Assembly: GCF_029937755.1 (NCBI RefSeq)
Contig: NZ_JAPYPG010000002.1
Span: 287,648 to 351,647 of the forward strand
DNA length: 64,000 nucleotides
Reading direction: 5' to 3'
From: Henriciella sp.
GTDB lineage: Bacteria > Pseudomonadota > Alphaproteobacteria > Caulobacterales > Hyphomonadaceae
How positions within the stretch are numbered: the first letter of the stretch is position 1; every line of letters begins with the position of its first letter. Below the pieces are notes generated by a model. That model was not told where the DNA came from. It worked only from the letters and a program-made list of their open reading frames with translations, and searched no databases. Positions 53,293 through 62,095 of this stretch are shown here, piece by piece. The position numbers were made by a program, and so were the translations under genes.

Positions 53293-53529
53293 TTAGGAAA
53301 CGTGGGCCTTGATGTGGGTGACAGCGTCACCAACAGTGCGGATGTTTTCCTGCACATCGTCGGGAATTTCGATGTTGAACTCTTCCTCGAAGGCCATGAC
53401 CAGCTCGACCAGGTCAAGCGAGTCGGCACCAAGGTCGTCGATGAAGCTTGCAGATTCAACGACCTTGTCTTCTTCAACATCGAGATTCTCGACAACGATC
53501 TTTTTAACACGCTCGAAAACGTCAGACAT
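53293..53529 (-). CDS. acpP: Acyl carrier protein
   Basis: A 78-residue acidic four-helix ACP. The phosphopantetheine is attached to S37 in the [15 protein letters not shown] motif. The start at 53529 ([12 protein letters not shown]) has GAGAGG about 6 nt upstream; an alternative start at 53544 adds five residues. A 7-bp hairpin lies in the leader about 30 nt before the start. It shuttles acyl chains among FabD, FabF, FabG and PlsX/Y-type acyltransferases. Confidence 0.97.
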   Translation of the reverse strand: MSDVFERVKKIVVENLDVEEDKVVESASFIDDLGADSLDLVELVMAFEEEFNIEIPDDVQENIRTVGDAVTHIKAHVS

Positions 53530-53557
53530 GGAAACCTCTCTCATAATGTCTGATTGG

Positions 53558-53574
53558 AAGACCGATCCGGTCTT
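53558..53574 (-). repeat. Hairpin/palindrome in the acpP leader
   Basis: AAGACCG-ATC-CGGTCTT, a perfect 7+3+7 dyad centred about 37 nt upstream of acpP. It could be an operator or a transcript stem; no U-tract follows on the minus strand. Confidence 0.45.
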
Positions 53575-53639
53575 GGAATGCCCGTTAGCACGAAGGTTAT
53601 TGCATCGCCAAGGGCTGTGACTGTTCGGTGAAGCATCCG

Positions 53640-54380
53640 TTAGATCATAGCCATGCCGCCATTGACGTGCAGCGTCTGGCCCGTGACGTAGGCTGCTTCG
53701 TTCGATGACAGGTAGACTACCGCGCCTGCAATGTCTCCCCCCTGACCGAGTTTGCCGGCCGGAATCTGTCCTAACAGCGCCTCTTTCTGCGCATCCGGCA
53801 GCACGTCCGTCATCGGCGATTCGATGAAGCCCGGCGCCACGCAGTTGGCCGTGATTCCCCGGCTGGCGACTTCCTGGGCCATGGATTTGGTGAAGCCGAT
53901 CATGCCGGCTTTCGACGCGCAGTAATTGGCCTGGCCGGGATTGCCGGTGACGCCGACAATCGAGGTGATGCCGATGATGCGGCCATGGCGGCGCTTCATC
54001 ATTCCCCGCATGCAGGACTTTGCGAGCCGGAAATACGAGCCGAGATTGACATTGAGGACCTCATCCCAGTCCTCGTCCTTCATCCGCATCAGCAGGCCAT
54101 CCCGCGTGATACCGGCATTGGCCACCAGGATATCGAGCGGGCTGCCGACGGCCTCTTCAGCGCGGCCGACAAGGCCATCCACGGAATCGGGGTCGGACAG
54201 GTTCGCTGTCACAACAGCGCCCTCTCCCGGCAGGCTGGCTTTCACCTCTTCCAGCACGCCCTCACGGGTGCCGGACAGCGCGACTTTCGCACCGGCTTCG
54301 GAGAGGGCTTGAGCGATCGCGCGTCCAATTCCACCGGAAGCGCCGGTGACGAGCGCAGTACGGCCTGTCAGATCAAACAT
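53640..54380 (-). CDS. fabG: 3-oxoacyl-ACP reductase
   Basis: A 246-residue NADPH-dependent short-chain dehydrogenase. The dinucleotide loop is [11 protein letters not shown] (about residues 11-21), and the catalytic Ser-Tyr-Lys is S140, Y153, K157 ([22 protein letters not shown]). The C-terminal [13 protein letters not shown] is the usual FabG ending. It is transcribed after fabD and before acpP, with a 110-nt gap to acpP. Confidence 0.97.
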   Translation of the reverse strand: MFDLTGRTALVTGASGGIGRAIAQALSEAGAKVALSGTREGVLEEVKASLPGEGAVVTANLSDPDSVDGLVGRAEEAVGSPLDILVANAGITRDGLLMRMKDEDWDEVLNVNLGSYFRLAKSCMRGMMKRRHGRIIGITSIVGVTGNPGQANYCASKAGMIGFTKSMAQEVASRGITANCVAPGFIESPMTDVLPDAQKEALLGQIPAGKLGQGGDIAGAVVYLSSNEAAYVTGQTLHVNGGMAMI

Positions 54381-54434
54381 GGTCTTTAAGTCCTTCTGCC
54401 GGAAACAGTTTCTATCTTTGCGTCCGTTGTCGCC

Positions 54435-55379
54435 TTAGCCGAGGCGTTGTGCAACCGATTCGACATCTTCGGGCGTGCCCAATGTCAGTCCCTCAATCTC
54501 TTTTGCCGTCCGGCGGTTCATCACGGAAAGCACTTTTCCGGCCCCCGCCTCGACCGTCAGTTCGACGCCCTGCCCGGCCATGTACTGGACCGTTTCACGC
54601 CAGCGGACCTGGCCGGTCACCTGTTCGACAAGCTGGCGGCGGATCGCATCCGGATCGTTGGTCACGTCGGCCGTGACATTGGCGATCAGCGGCGCGGACG
54701 GCGCCTTGATCTCGATATCGGCGAGCGCTTTCATCATCTGATCAGCGGCCGGCTGCATCATGGAGCAGTGGAAAGGCGCGCTGACGGGCAGGAGCATCGC
54801 CTTCTTCACACCCACCTCGCTGACCTTGGACGCCGCGAGTTCGACTGCGTCCTTCTGGCCAGAAATGACGATCTGGCCCGGCGCATTATCATTGGCGATC
54901 TCGCACACACCGCCTTCGGACGTGCCGATCGCGCACAGTGATTTCGCCTGCTCGGGATCGGCACCAAGGAGCGCTGCCATGGCGCCATGCCCTGCTGGAA
55001 CAGCCGCCTGCATGGCATTGCCACGGATCCGCAGGATGCGCGCGGCATCCGCCACCTTGATCGAACCTGCTGCCGCGAGTGCCGAATATTCGCCCAGCGA
55101 GTGACCGGCCACGAATGCTGCATCGGCCGCAGAAAGCCCCTTCGTTTCAAGCGCACGCATCGCCGCGACACTGACAGCCATCAGCGCCGGTTGCGTGTTT
55201 GAGGTGAGTTTGAGCTCATCCTCATCCCCCGACCAGATAAGCTCTGAAAGCTTCTGGCCCAGCGCGTCGTCGATCTCCTCAAACACGGCTCTGGCTTCGG
55301 GAAAGGCGTCGGCGAGGTCCTTGCCCATGCCGATGAACTGGCTGCCCTGGCCGGGAAAGATGAACGCAAACTTGGTCAT
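54435..55379 (-). CDS. fabD: Malonyl-CoA:ACP transacylase
   Basis: A 314-residue acyltransferase that loads malonyl groups on ACP. FIFPGQGSQFIGMGK opens the protein; the nucleophile is S94 in AGHSLGEYSAL, and the catalytic His is in VSAPFHCSMM. It is the first gene of the minus-strand fatty-acid operon; AGGA lies upstream of the ATG. The 322-bp gap to the divergent rpsF gene must carry the promoters of both. Confidence 0.96.
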   Translation of the reverse strand: MTKFAFIFPGQGSQFIGMGKDLADAFPEARAVFEEIDDALGQKLSELIWSGDEDELKLTSNTQPALMAVSVAAMRALETKGLSAADAAFVAGHSLGEYSALAAAGSIKVADAARILRIRGNAMQAAVPAGHGAMAALLGADPEQAKSLCAIGTSEGGVCEIANDNAPGQIVISGQKDAVELAASKVSEVGVKKAMLLPVSAPFHCSMMQPAADQMMKALADIEIKAPSAPLIANVTADVTNDPDAIRRQLVEQVTGQVRWRETVQYMAGQGVELTVEAGAGKVLSVMNRRTAKEIEGLTLGTPEDVESVAQRLG

Positions 55380-55701
55380 GGCGTCCTGCCCTTTTTATCT
55401 GAATCGTCTTTTCAGTTGGCGCATTGCCTAGAAGGGTCCACCCAGATGCGCAAGTATCGGGTGGAGTCAGGCTAATCGGTGGAGCCATGTCACTGACAGA
55501 CATGGAAGAAAGGCAAATGACATCACCCAACAGGCAAAGCTGAAGGCGCCAGCTTGATTTTGTCCACAGTTTGAGGTTTAAGCGCGCTCTTCACACGGGC
55601 TGCGGTCCTGCGGTGCGGAATGAGCCGTACCAGTCAGGGGCCATCGCCGAAGCGTTTCCCGCGTTTCCGGCGCCGCTACCCAGAACCTTAGGGAACCAGA
55701 A
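55380..55701. promoter_or_regulatory. Divergent control region between fabD and rpsF (322 bp)
   Basis: No gene seen. It contains an ATCGG(G)TGGAG near-direct repeat (55456-55484), a CCATGTC / GACATGG hairpin with a 7-nt loop (55485-55505), and a near-DnaA-box TTGTCCACA (55559-55567). The right part should hold the rpsF promoter and leader, where a ribosomal protein S6:S18 autoregulatory RNA element might exist; I cannot fold it with confidence. Confidence 0.45.
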
Positions 55702-56046
55702 ATGGCATATTACGAACACGTGCTGATTTCCCGTCCGGACATCTCACCCGCCCAGGTCGAGACCCTGATGGAGGAACTCACCGACTTCCTGAAAACGCAA
55801 GGCGCCACCGTCGGCAAGACCGAGTACTGGGGCCTGCGCAACCTCTCCTATCCGATCAACAAGCAGCGCAAGGGTCACTATTCCCTGCTCAACATCGACG
55901 GCCCTGCCGAAGCGATTACCGAGCTTGAGCGCCGCCAGCGGATCTCCGACGACACGATCCGTTACATGACGGTGCGCGTCGACCAGCTCGACGAAGAGCC
56001 GTCCGCCATGATGGGCCGCAAGGGCCGCAGTGACCGCAAGGATTAA
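55702..56046 (+). CDS. rpsF: 30S ribosomal protein S6
   Basis: A 114-residue bS6, which binds the 16S rRNA central domain together with S18. [25 protein letters not shown] and [24 protein letters not shown] are canonical. The short basic tail ([11 protein letters not shown]) replaces the acidic tail of E. coli S6. It heads rpsF-rpsR-rplI. Confidence 0.97.
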   Translation: MAYYEHVLISRPDISPAQVETLMEELTDFLKTQGATVGKTEYWGLRNLSYPINKQRKGHYSLLNIDGPAEAITELERRQRISDDTIRYMTVRVDQLDEEPSAMMGRKGRSDRKD

Positions 56047-56057
56047 GGAAGAGACCC

Positions 56058-56330
56058 ATGTCTTCAGAAAACAACGCAGGTGATATCAACATCACCAACA
56101 TCCCGGCCCGGCGCACTTTCAACCGCCGCCGCAAGGTCGATCCGTTCTCCGGCGAAGGCGCCCCAGAGATCGACTACAAGGATGTGAAACTGCTGCAGCG
56201 CTATATTTCCGAGAAGGGCAAGATTGTCCCGTCGCGGATCACTGCAGTGAACGTCAAGAACCAGCGTAAGCTCGCCCGCGCCATCAAGCGCGCCCGCATG
56301 CTCGCGCTCCTGCCATTCACCGTGAAATAG
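56058..56330 (+). CDS. rpsR: 30S ribosomal protein S18
   Basis: A 90-residue bS18 forming a heterodimer with S6. The block [50 protein letters not shown] is nearly invariant in bacteria. It lies 11 nt after rpsF with a GGAAGAG ribosome site in the gap. No zinc-binding CxxC is present at the N-terminus, so it is of the zinc-free type. Confidence 0.97.
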   Translation: MSSENNAGDINITNIPARRTFNRRRKVDPFSGEGAPEIDYKDVKLLQRYISEKGKIVPSRITAVNVKNQRKLARAIKRARMLALLPFTVK

Positions 56331-56342
56331 GAGGACGACCCC

Positions 56343-56936
56343 ATGGATATCATCCTTCTTGAACGCGTCGAAAACCTCGGCGAACTCGGCGACGAAGTGA
56401 ACGTGAAGAACGGCTTTGCCCGTAACTTCCTGCTTCCCCGCGGCAAGGCCCTCATCGCCAACGATCGCAACCGCGCCCGCTTCCAGGCGGAACGTGATGC
56501 CATCGAGAAGCGCAATGCTGACGCCCGTGCCGAAGCGCAGAAGACCGGTGAAGCCCTCGAGGGCGTTGACCTCGTTCTCATCCGCCAGTCTTCCGACACC
56601 GGCAATCTCTACGGTTCGGTCTCGACCCGTGACATCTCCGAAGGCCTCGCTGAAAAGGGCTTCAAGGTCACGCGCGGGCAGATCAAGCTGGACCAGCCGA
56701 TCAAGACGATCGGCGTCTACGAGATGGGCATCCGCCTGCACGGCGAAGTGATCGTGGACATCACGGTCAACGTCGCCCGTTCGATGGAAGAAGCCGAGCG
56801 TCAGGCCGCCGGCGAGAACATCATCGAGACCCTGCAGGCCGAGCAGCAAGGTGCGTCTGCCGAGCAGGCCGCCGAACTGGCCGAAGCCAGCGCAGAGCGC
56901 GAAGAAGACACCCGCGAGGTCGCCGAAGAGGAATAG
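56343..56936 (+). CDS. rplI: 50S ribosomal protein L9
   Basis: A 197-residue bL9 that spans from the L1 stalk base toward the neighbouring ribosome. MDIILLERVENLGELGDEVNVKNGFARNFLLPRGKA is canonical. The C-terminal domain ends near residue 150, and a Glu/Ala-rich acidic tail of about 45 residues follows, an extension common in alphaproteobacteria. The gene ends before a strong terminator. Confidence 0.97.
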   Translation: MDIILLERVENLGELGDEVNVKNGFARNFLLPRGKALIANDRNRARFQAERDAIEKRNADARAEAQKTGEALEGVDLVLIRQSSDTGNLYGSVSTRDISEGLAEKGFKVTRGQIKLDQPIKTIGVYEMGIRLHGEVIVDITVNVARSMEEAERQAAGENIIETLQAEQQGASAEQAAELAEASAEREEDTREVAEEE

Positions 56937-56959
56937 TCCTCCCGGCACTTGCAAGCATT

Positions 56960-56997
56960 AAGGAAGGCCGCGTTCGAAAGGGCGCGGCCTTCCTTTT
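56960..56997 (+). terminator. rpsF-rpsR-rplI operon terminator
   Basis: A 13-bp perfect stem (AAGGAAGGCCGCG / CGCGGCCTTCCTT), a 10-nt loop, and TTTT at the end. Very strong. Confidence 0.92.
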
Positions 56998-57150
56998 ACC
57001 CTGCTCCCGAATTCCCGTGTCACACGAATCCCACAGTCTTCATTGATCTGTGGACCAACTGAAAAACGTGCGGGGGTTCCTGAGAGTCAAGGCTGCAATC
57101 GCTTTCATGGCTTGGTTAAGACAGAATCATAATATGCTGGGAAATTGCCC

Positions 57151-58638
57151 ATGAATGACATGTCAAACCCGCCCTCCCTGACGGAGGCACCGCACAATCT
57201 GTCTGCCGAGGCGGCTGTCATCGGCGCGATCCTCTATGACAATAACGCCTTCCAGCGCGTCGCCGACATTCTGCGCCCGGGTGACTTCTATTCACTCCCG
57301 CACCAGGAGATTTTCGAAGTCTGCGCCAACATGATCCAATCCGGCCGTGTGGCCGATGGCATCACGCTGCGCGAGCATTTCGAAAAGGGCGACAAGCTTC
57401 AGGATATTGGCGGGGCCGCCTACCTCGCCGAGCTGCTCAAATCCGCCGCCTTCGGGCCGGAGATCTCCGACTACGCCCACATGATCCGCGACTTTGCGAT
57501 GCGCCGTGAGCTCATCGACATTGGCGCAAGCGTGCAATCGCGGGCCTTCAAGCCGGCTCCGGACGAAAATGGTGATCGCCAGCTCGAACTCGCCGAACGC
57601 TCCCTGTTCGACCTGGCCGACCGCGGCTCCTCCGGACGCGGCTTCCACACGTTCAGCTCGGCCCTGAAAGAGTCGCTGCAGATGGCGGAAGCCGCCTATC
57701 AGCGTGAAGGCAAGATTGCCGGCATCGCCTCCCACCTCGACGATCTCGACCAGAAACTTGGCGGCTTTCACAGCTCCGACCTGGTCATCCTCGCCGGACG
57801 CCCGTCCATGGGTAAGACGACGCTCGCCACCAATATCGCCTTCAATGCCGCCCATGCCTGCCGGCGCGAGACGCAGGAAGACGGCTCCAAGAAGACCGTG
57901 GATGGCGCGGTAGTCGCCTTCTTCTCGCTGGAAATGTCGTCCGAACAGCTGGCCACGCGGATTATCGCGGAGCGCACGGGCATCAATGCCCACCGCATCC
58001 GCCAGGGCGATCTCGACAAGCACGACTTCGAGAAGATCCGCGAAGCCACAGAGGAGCTGCAGAACCTGCCGCTCTATATCGACGATCAGGGTGGCATCTC
58101 GGTCAGCCAGCTATCCGCACGCGCGCGGCGGCTGAAGCGCACGATCGGGCTCGACATGATCGTGATCGACTATCTGCAGCTGCTTACCGGGTCGAGTGGC
58201 AAGAGCAATGAGAACCGGGTTCAGGAAATTACGCAGATTACCATGGCGCTTAAGGCGCTGGCGAAGGATCTGAATGTTCCTGTCATCGCACTCTCGCAGC
58301 TCTCGCGCCAGGTCGAGCAGCGCGACGACAAGCGCCCACAGCTCTCCGACCTTCGCGAATCCGGCTCGATCGAGCAGGATGCTGACGTCGTCATGTTCGT
58401 CTATCGCGAGTCCTATTATCTCGAACGGACCGAGCCACAGGCCTCCCCGGATGATCCGAATGCCGGGGAGAAATGGGCCAAGTGGCGCCAGCGCATGGAC
58501 GAGGTCTACGGCACGGCGGAAGTGATCATCGGCAAACAGCGTCACGGCCCGATCGGGCGCGTGGTTCTCGCCTTCGATGCGAACACGACGCGGTTTGGCA
58601 ACCTTGAACGCGCCGTACCGGACGGGGAGTTCGAGTAG
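57151..58638 (+). CDS. dnaB: Replicative DNA helicase DnaB
   Basis: A 495-residue DnaB. An N-terminal helical domain (PHNLSAEAAVIGAILYDNNAFQRVADILRPGDFY) joins DnaG; the RecA-like motor has Walker A AGRPSMGKTTLA, Walker B LDMIVIDYLQLL, and ALSQLSRQVEQRDDKRPQLSDLRESGSIEQDAD. No intein is present. The ATG at 57151 is used; another in-frame ATG is at 57160. An AT-rich stretch (CATAATATG) just upstream may hold the promoter. Confidence 0.97.
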   Translation: MNDMSNPPSLTEAPHNLSAEAAVIGAILYDNNAFQRVADILRPGDFYSLPHQEIFEVCANMIQSGRVADGITLREHFEKGDKLQDIGGAAYLAELLKSAAFGPEISDYAHMIRDFAMRRELIDIGASVQSRAFKPAPDENGDRQLELAERSLFDLADRGSSGRGFHTFSSALKESLQMAEAAYQREGKIAGIASHLDDLDQKLGGFHSSDLVILAGRPSMGKTTLATNIAFNAAHACRRETQEDGSKKTVDGAVVAFFSLEMSSEQLATRIIAERTGINAHRIRQGDLDKHDFEKIREATEELQNLPLYIDDQGGISVSQLSARARRLKRTIGLDMIVIDYLQLLTGSSGKSNENRVQEITQITMALKALAKDLNVPVIALSQLSRQVEQRDDKRPQLSDLRESGSIEQDADVVMFVYRESYYLERTEPQASPDDPNAGEKWAKWRQRMDEVYGTAEVIIGKQRHGPIGRVVLAFDANTTRFGNLERAVPDGEFE

Positions 58639-58694
58639 GGTCTTGGCGCAGCAGTACTAAGATTTTTCGTAATTCTCAAAAGCTGGATTGCCGA

Positions 58695-59459
58695 TTAAAT
58701 CGACGGCTGGATTGGCCCGTCTGCGCGGCCATGCACGAACTGGTCGACATGGTCATTGCCGGAATGGTCAATGTCGCTGGCCGGCCCGCGCCAGATGATC
58801 TTGCCCTCGAAAAGCATGGCGATCTCGTCGGCGATCTTGCGGGCAGACGCCATGTCATGCGTGATCGAGATCGAAGCGGCCCCGAGCGCCTTCACCTGCT
58901 CGATGATGAGGTCATTGATCGCATCGGCCGTGATCGGATCGAGGCCCGTCGTCGGTTCATCGAAGAAGATGAGGTCGGGCTTCGTGATGATGGCGCGTGC
59001 CAGCGCGACTCGCTTCTGCATGCCGCCAGAGATCTCGGCCGGATAGAGATCGGCAACCGAGGCGCCGAGCCGAACCTTCTTGAGCGTCTCTATGGCACGC
59101 TCCTTGGCCTCAGACCGCTTCATCTTTTCGGCATTGAGCAGGCGGAAGGCGACATTCTCCCAGACCGTCAGCGAGTCGAACAGGGCGCCGGACTGGAACA
59201 GCATGCCGATGCGCGCGCGCATCGCTTCGCGCTCCTTGCCCTGATCATAGGTGACATCGTCGCCATCAAAGAGGATCTTGCCAGAATCGGGCGTCATCAG
59301 GCCAAGCGCATTCTTCAGCATGACCGACTTGCCCGAGCCGGAACCACCGAGAATGACGAGCGAGTGGCCCGGCGCGACATCAATGTTCACACCGCGCAGC
59401 ACATGGTTCGAGCCGAAGCTCTTCTCCACGTCTATCAATTCCAGGATCGGTTGGGTCAT
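58695..59459 (-). CDS. mlaF: Mla-type ABC transporter ATP-binding protein
   Basis: A 254-residue ABC ATPase of the MlaF/MCE type. Walker A is GGSGSGKSVML (about residues 35-45), the signature is ISGGMQKRVALARA, and Walker B is PDLIFFDEPTTGLDP. It pairs with the MlaE permease encoded directly upstream (9-nt gap). The complex moves phospholipids between the outer and inner membranes. No MlaD, MlaB or MlaC gene is adjacent, since dnaB (convergent) follows. Confidence 0.93.
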   Translation of the reverse strand: MTQPILELIDVEKSFGSNHVLRGVNIDVAPGHSLVILGGSGSGKSVMLKNALGLMTPDSGKILFDGDDVTYDQGKEREAMRARIGMLFQSGALFDSLTVWENVAFRLLNAEKMKRSEAKERAIETLKKVRLGASVADLYPAEISGGMQKRVALARAIITKPDLIFFDEPTTGLDPITADAINDLIIEQVKALGAASISITHDMASARKIADEIAMLFEGKIIWRGPASDIDHSGNDHVDQFVHGRADGPIQPSI

Positions 59460-59468
59460 TGCGGGCCT

Positions 59469-60290
59469 TTACAGTCCGATATTCACGAACAGGGTCGACA
59501 TGATGTAGTTGGTCGCCAGTACGAGCACGGCCGCGCCGACCATGGACAGTGTTGCTGCCCGCCCCACGCCGGTGGCGCCCGCCTTAGAGAGCGATCCCTG
59601 ATAGCAGCCCATGATGGCGATCACAGCGCCAAACACGACCGCCTTGATGAGGCCGACCATGACGTCTTCCGTGGTCATGAAGTCGATTGTGTTGCGCAGA
59701 TAGGTCGTGGAGTCGAAGTCGAGCCCGTAGACACTGACGAGCCAGCCGCCCATCACGCCAATGATGTCAGCGACGAGAACAAGCAGCGGAAGCGTCAGGC
59801 ACGCCGCCAGAAAGCGCGGCGCATAGAGATAGCGGAAAGGATTGGCCGAGAGGGTTTTCAGCGCATCAATCTGCTCGGTGACCTTCATCGCGCCGATCTC
59901 TGCAGCGATGCCAGCCGTCACGCGGCCAGCCAGCATCAGACCGGTAATCGTCGCGCCCAGTTCCCGGGTGATCCCGAGGACCACGATGTTTGGCACGAAC
60001 TGCTCGGCGCCGAACCGGTTGCCGCCAGTGTAGATGTTGAGCGCCAGTGCGGCCCCGATGAACACCGCCGACAGGCCGACCACCGGCAGAGAGTAGAAAC
60101 CGATGGCAATCATCTGTTTCCAGATCTGCGTCAGATTCCATGGGGGCGACAGCGCCGAGCCGATGACCTTACCGGAATAGATGATCAGACGGCCGATCTC
60201 CGCGAACAGGCCAATCGCCGCGCGACCGATCCAGCCTAGCGGGTTCGGAAAGCCGCCGGATTTACTCGTAGATGCGTCTGACACGATCAC
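59469..60290 (-). CDS. mlaE: Mla-type ABC transporter permease
   Basis: A 273-residue MlaE-family (PF02405) inner-membrane permease with about five or six helices. GNRFGAEQFVPNIVVLGITRELGATITGLMLAGRVTAGIAAEIGAMKVTEQIDAL is the family's conserved central block. It appears to begin with GTG at 60290, which overlaps the alr 3' end by 29 nt; a second GTG at 60284 is equally possible. It is followed by mlaF. Partner substrate-binding subunits are elsewhere. Confidence 0.92.
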   Translation of the reverse strand: MIVSDASTSKSGGFPNPLGWIGRAAIGLFAEIGRLIIYSGKVIGSALSPPWNLTQIWKQMIAIGFYSLPVVGLSAVFIGAALALNIYTGGNRFGAEQFVPNIVVLGITRELGATITGLMLAGRVTAGIAAEIGAMKVTEQIDALKTLSANPFRYLYAPRFLAACLTLPLLVLVADIIGVMGGWLVSVYGLDFDSTTYLRNTIDFMTTEDVMVGLIKAVVFGAVIAIMGCYQGSLSKAGATGVGRAATLSMVGAAVLVLATNYIMSTLFVNIGL

Positions 60291-61323
60291 CCAGTCCCGT
60301 TACAAGTTCATAGCCGACTGTGCCGGCACGTTTTGCCTGGTCCTCAAGCGGGACCTCAGCCCCGATGAATTGAGCGAATGCGCCCGGTTTGGCAAGGGCC
60401 TGTGCTGAGGTCACATCGATCGTGATCAGATCCATCGATACCCGCCCGACAATCGGACAACGCTGACCGCCAAGACTTGCATACCCCCTGTTGCCCGCCG
60501 ATCGCGGAAATCCGTCGCCATAACCAAGCGCGACCGTGGCAAGCGTACGCGGGGTGGCAAATGTCCACTCGGCCCCATAGCCGGCAGTTTCTCCCGCGGC
60601 CACATGCTGGACGGTCAGGATCGGAGCCTCAAGCGTCATGCCGGGCCGGATTGTCACGGTTTCGGGTGGTGTCGGTCCCCCACCATAGAGGCCGATACCG
60701 GGACGCGTTATATCAAAGCCGTAAGTGTGTCCGAGATAACAGCCCCCTGTATTCGCAAAGCTCTTTCGCGCGGCGGTGAACGAAGCGGAGAGATCGCGAA
60801 ATTCCGAGCGTTGCCGAGCATTGAGCGGATTGGACGGCACATCGGAATCCACCAGGTGAGACATGACATGTGCGGGCGGATGCGCGCTTGAAAGGTCCAT
60901 CAGCTCCGGCACATCTTCCGGCCGGATGCCAAGCCGGTTCATCCCCGTATCGAGATGCACGGCGTAGGGGACAGTATCATCATGCGAAAGCCAGTCCCTC
61001 AAGGCTGGCAATGAATTGATGACCGGTACCAGGCCCGCCTTCTGGATGAGCGCACGGTCCTCTTGTTCGGCACCGTTAAAAACAAGAATGTCTGCTGCAG
61101 ACCCGATAGCGTCGCGCAGAGCGGCCCCCTCTTCCACATACGCGACAAAGAAAGTCTTGCAGCCAGCCTGGTGGAGCGCCCGCGCGACCGGACCAACCCC
61201 GTGACCGTATGCATTTGCCTTGACCACTGCGCCCGCTTCGCCGTCAGGCGCAAGGGAAGCAATCGCGCGCCAGTTGGCGACGATGGTGTCAGTGTGAATG
61301 CGGGCGCGCGGATGCAGGCTCAT
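60262..61323 (-). CDS. alr: Alanine racemase
   Basis: A 353-residue PLP enzyme making D-alanine for peptidoglycan. The PLP lysine is K35 in AVVKANAYGHG; the opposing catalytic Tyr is in GYGAEWTFATPRTLATVALGYGDGFPR. The start at 61323 (MSLHPRARIHTD) matches the family; an upstream ATG at 61359 adds 12 residues. It is first in the alr-mlaE-mlaF unit. The 282-bp gap upstream contains its promoter, but no clear boxes. Confidence 0.95.
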   Translation of the reverse strand: MSLHPRARIHTDTIVANWRAIASLAPDGEAGAVVKANAYGHGVGPVARALHQAGCKTFFVAYVEEGAALRDAIGSAADILVFNGAEQEDRALIQKAGLVPVINSLPALRDWLSHDDTVPYAVHLDTGMNRLGIRPEDVPELMDLSSAHPPAHVMSHLVDSDVPSNPLNARQRSEFRDLSASFTAARKSFANTGGCYLGHTYGFDITRPGIGLYGGGPTPPETVTIRPGMTLEAPILTVQHVAAGETAGYGAEWTFATPRTLATVALGYGDGFPRSAGNRGYASLGGQRCPIVGRVSMDLITIDVTSAQALAKPGAFAQFIGAEVPLEDQAKRAGTVGYELVTGLGDRVRRIYE

Positions 61324-61548
61324 AGGCGTAGCGTTTAATGGGCGTCGCCCGCCCGGCAAACCGCAAATGTCTGGAAGCTGCGAATCCAGCCGCCCTGTCT
61401 TCAGAATTTAATGCCGATGGCTGCAATTCCATAAGCAAATACGGCTCAATGCCCAAAGATAAAATTACGTTTGTAACTACCCTATTTCAGAGCGCTTGGT
61501 AAGCACGATTACAAACAGCTTTGATCTCACGCTCCGCTCGAATAGAAT

Positions 61549-61580
61549 CTGTCCGGCCGAAAAGAACTCCGGCCGGACAG
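61549..61580. terminator. Hairpin downstream of the UrcA-family gene
   Basis: An 11-bp perfect stem (CTGTCCGGCCG / CGGCCGGACAG) with a 10-nt loop, 26 nt after the UrcA gene stop on the minus strand. The following minus-strand sequence (ATTCTATTC) is only modestly U-rich, so it is a plausible but imperfect terminator. Confidence 0.6.
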
Positions 61581-61605
61581 CATTTTGAGCGGCGTTGAAG
61601 CGCGA

Positions 61606-61935
61606 TCAGCCAGCGCGGGCAGCGTCGAGTGCGGCGCGACGCGCAGGATCAGTTCCGAGGGACTCGATCGCGGTATCGACAGCGTCCCTGACGCATTTGC
61701 GTTCCAGGCGGAACTGCGTAAGCGTCCGGCTTCCATTACGTACACCGCAGACGATTTCGGCTGCCTCTTCGATCTTATCGAGCACTATTCTGGCGCCGGC
61801 CGGATCGGCCAGATCGGCTCCAGAAAACTTGACGGCCATTTGCTTCTGAGTGTTGGCCTGATCGGCAAAGGCCGGAGCGACCGGTGCAGCGATCAGGGTT
61901 GCGGTGATAATGCCAGCAAGAACAGTTCGGGACAT
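61606..61935 (-). CDS. UrcA-family exported protein (109 aa)
   Basis: Signal peptide 1 to about 24 (AFA-DQ), then the UrcA-type pattern: VKFSGADLADPAGARIVLDKIEEAAEIVCG, and RKCVRDAVDTAIESL. Two cysteines (C63, C81) are at the usual family positions and may form one disulfide. The role of the family is unknown; it is widespread in Caulobacterales and Sphingomonadales as small periplasmic proteins. GAAGGA lies before the ATG. It has its own unit, divergent from radA. Confidence 0.82.
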   Translation of the reverse strand: MSRTVLAGIITATLIAAPVAPAFADQANTQKQMAVKFSGADLADPAGARIVLDKIEEAAEIVCGVRNGSRTLTQFRLERKCVRDAVDTAIESLGTDPARRAALDAARAG

Positions 61936-62024
61936 GGGTATTCCTTCTCTCTCATTTTTATCGACCCTTTCCCTTGAGCCCTTTCCTCTTAGCAAGTTTT
62001 ATCGTTTTTCAATAATTAATTCTA

Positions 62025-62036
62025 CGTAATGTTACG
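62025..62036. repeat. Palindrome in the UrcA-radA divergent promoter region
   Basis: CGTAA-TG-TTACG, a perfect 5+2+5 dyad, in a 160-bp AT-rich region between divergent genes. It is a plausible operator position for either promoter. Confidence 0.35.
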
Positions 62037-62095
62037 ATTGTAATGTATCCGTCACGTCTTTCCCTTGGCCGCGCATCACTATAGCTCCTTTGCGC

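Noticed and set aside
55487-55543. An 18-codon open frame starting at the ATG in the fabD-rpsF gap
   Set aside because: The GGAG is only two bases from the ATG and the start lies in a hairpin arm; too little evidence for a leader peptide.
57030-57060. DnaA box near ATCTGTGGACC upstream of dnaB
   Set aside because: Two or more mismatches from TTATCCACA; not above chance.
58731-60239. A 502-codon open frame on the plus strand opposite mlaE and mlaF
   Set aside because: It is antisense to two clear ABC transporter genes; its composition (runs of Arg, His, Gly, Asp) is typical of reverse-strand reading of high-GC coding DNA.
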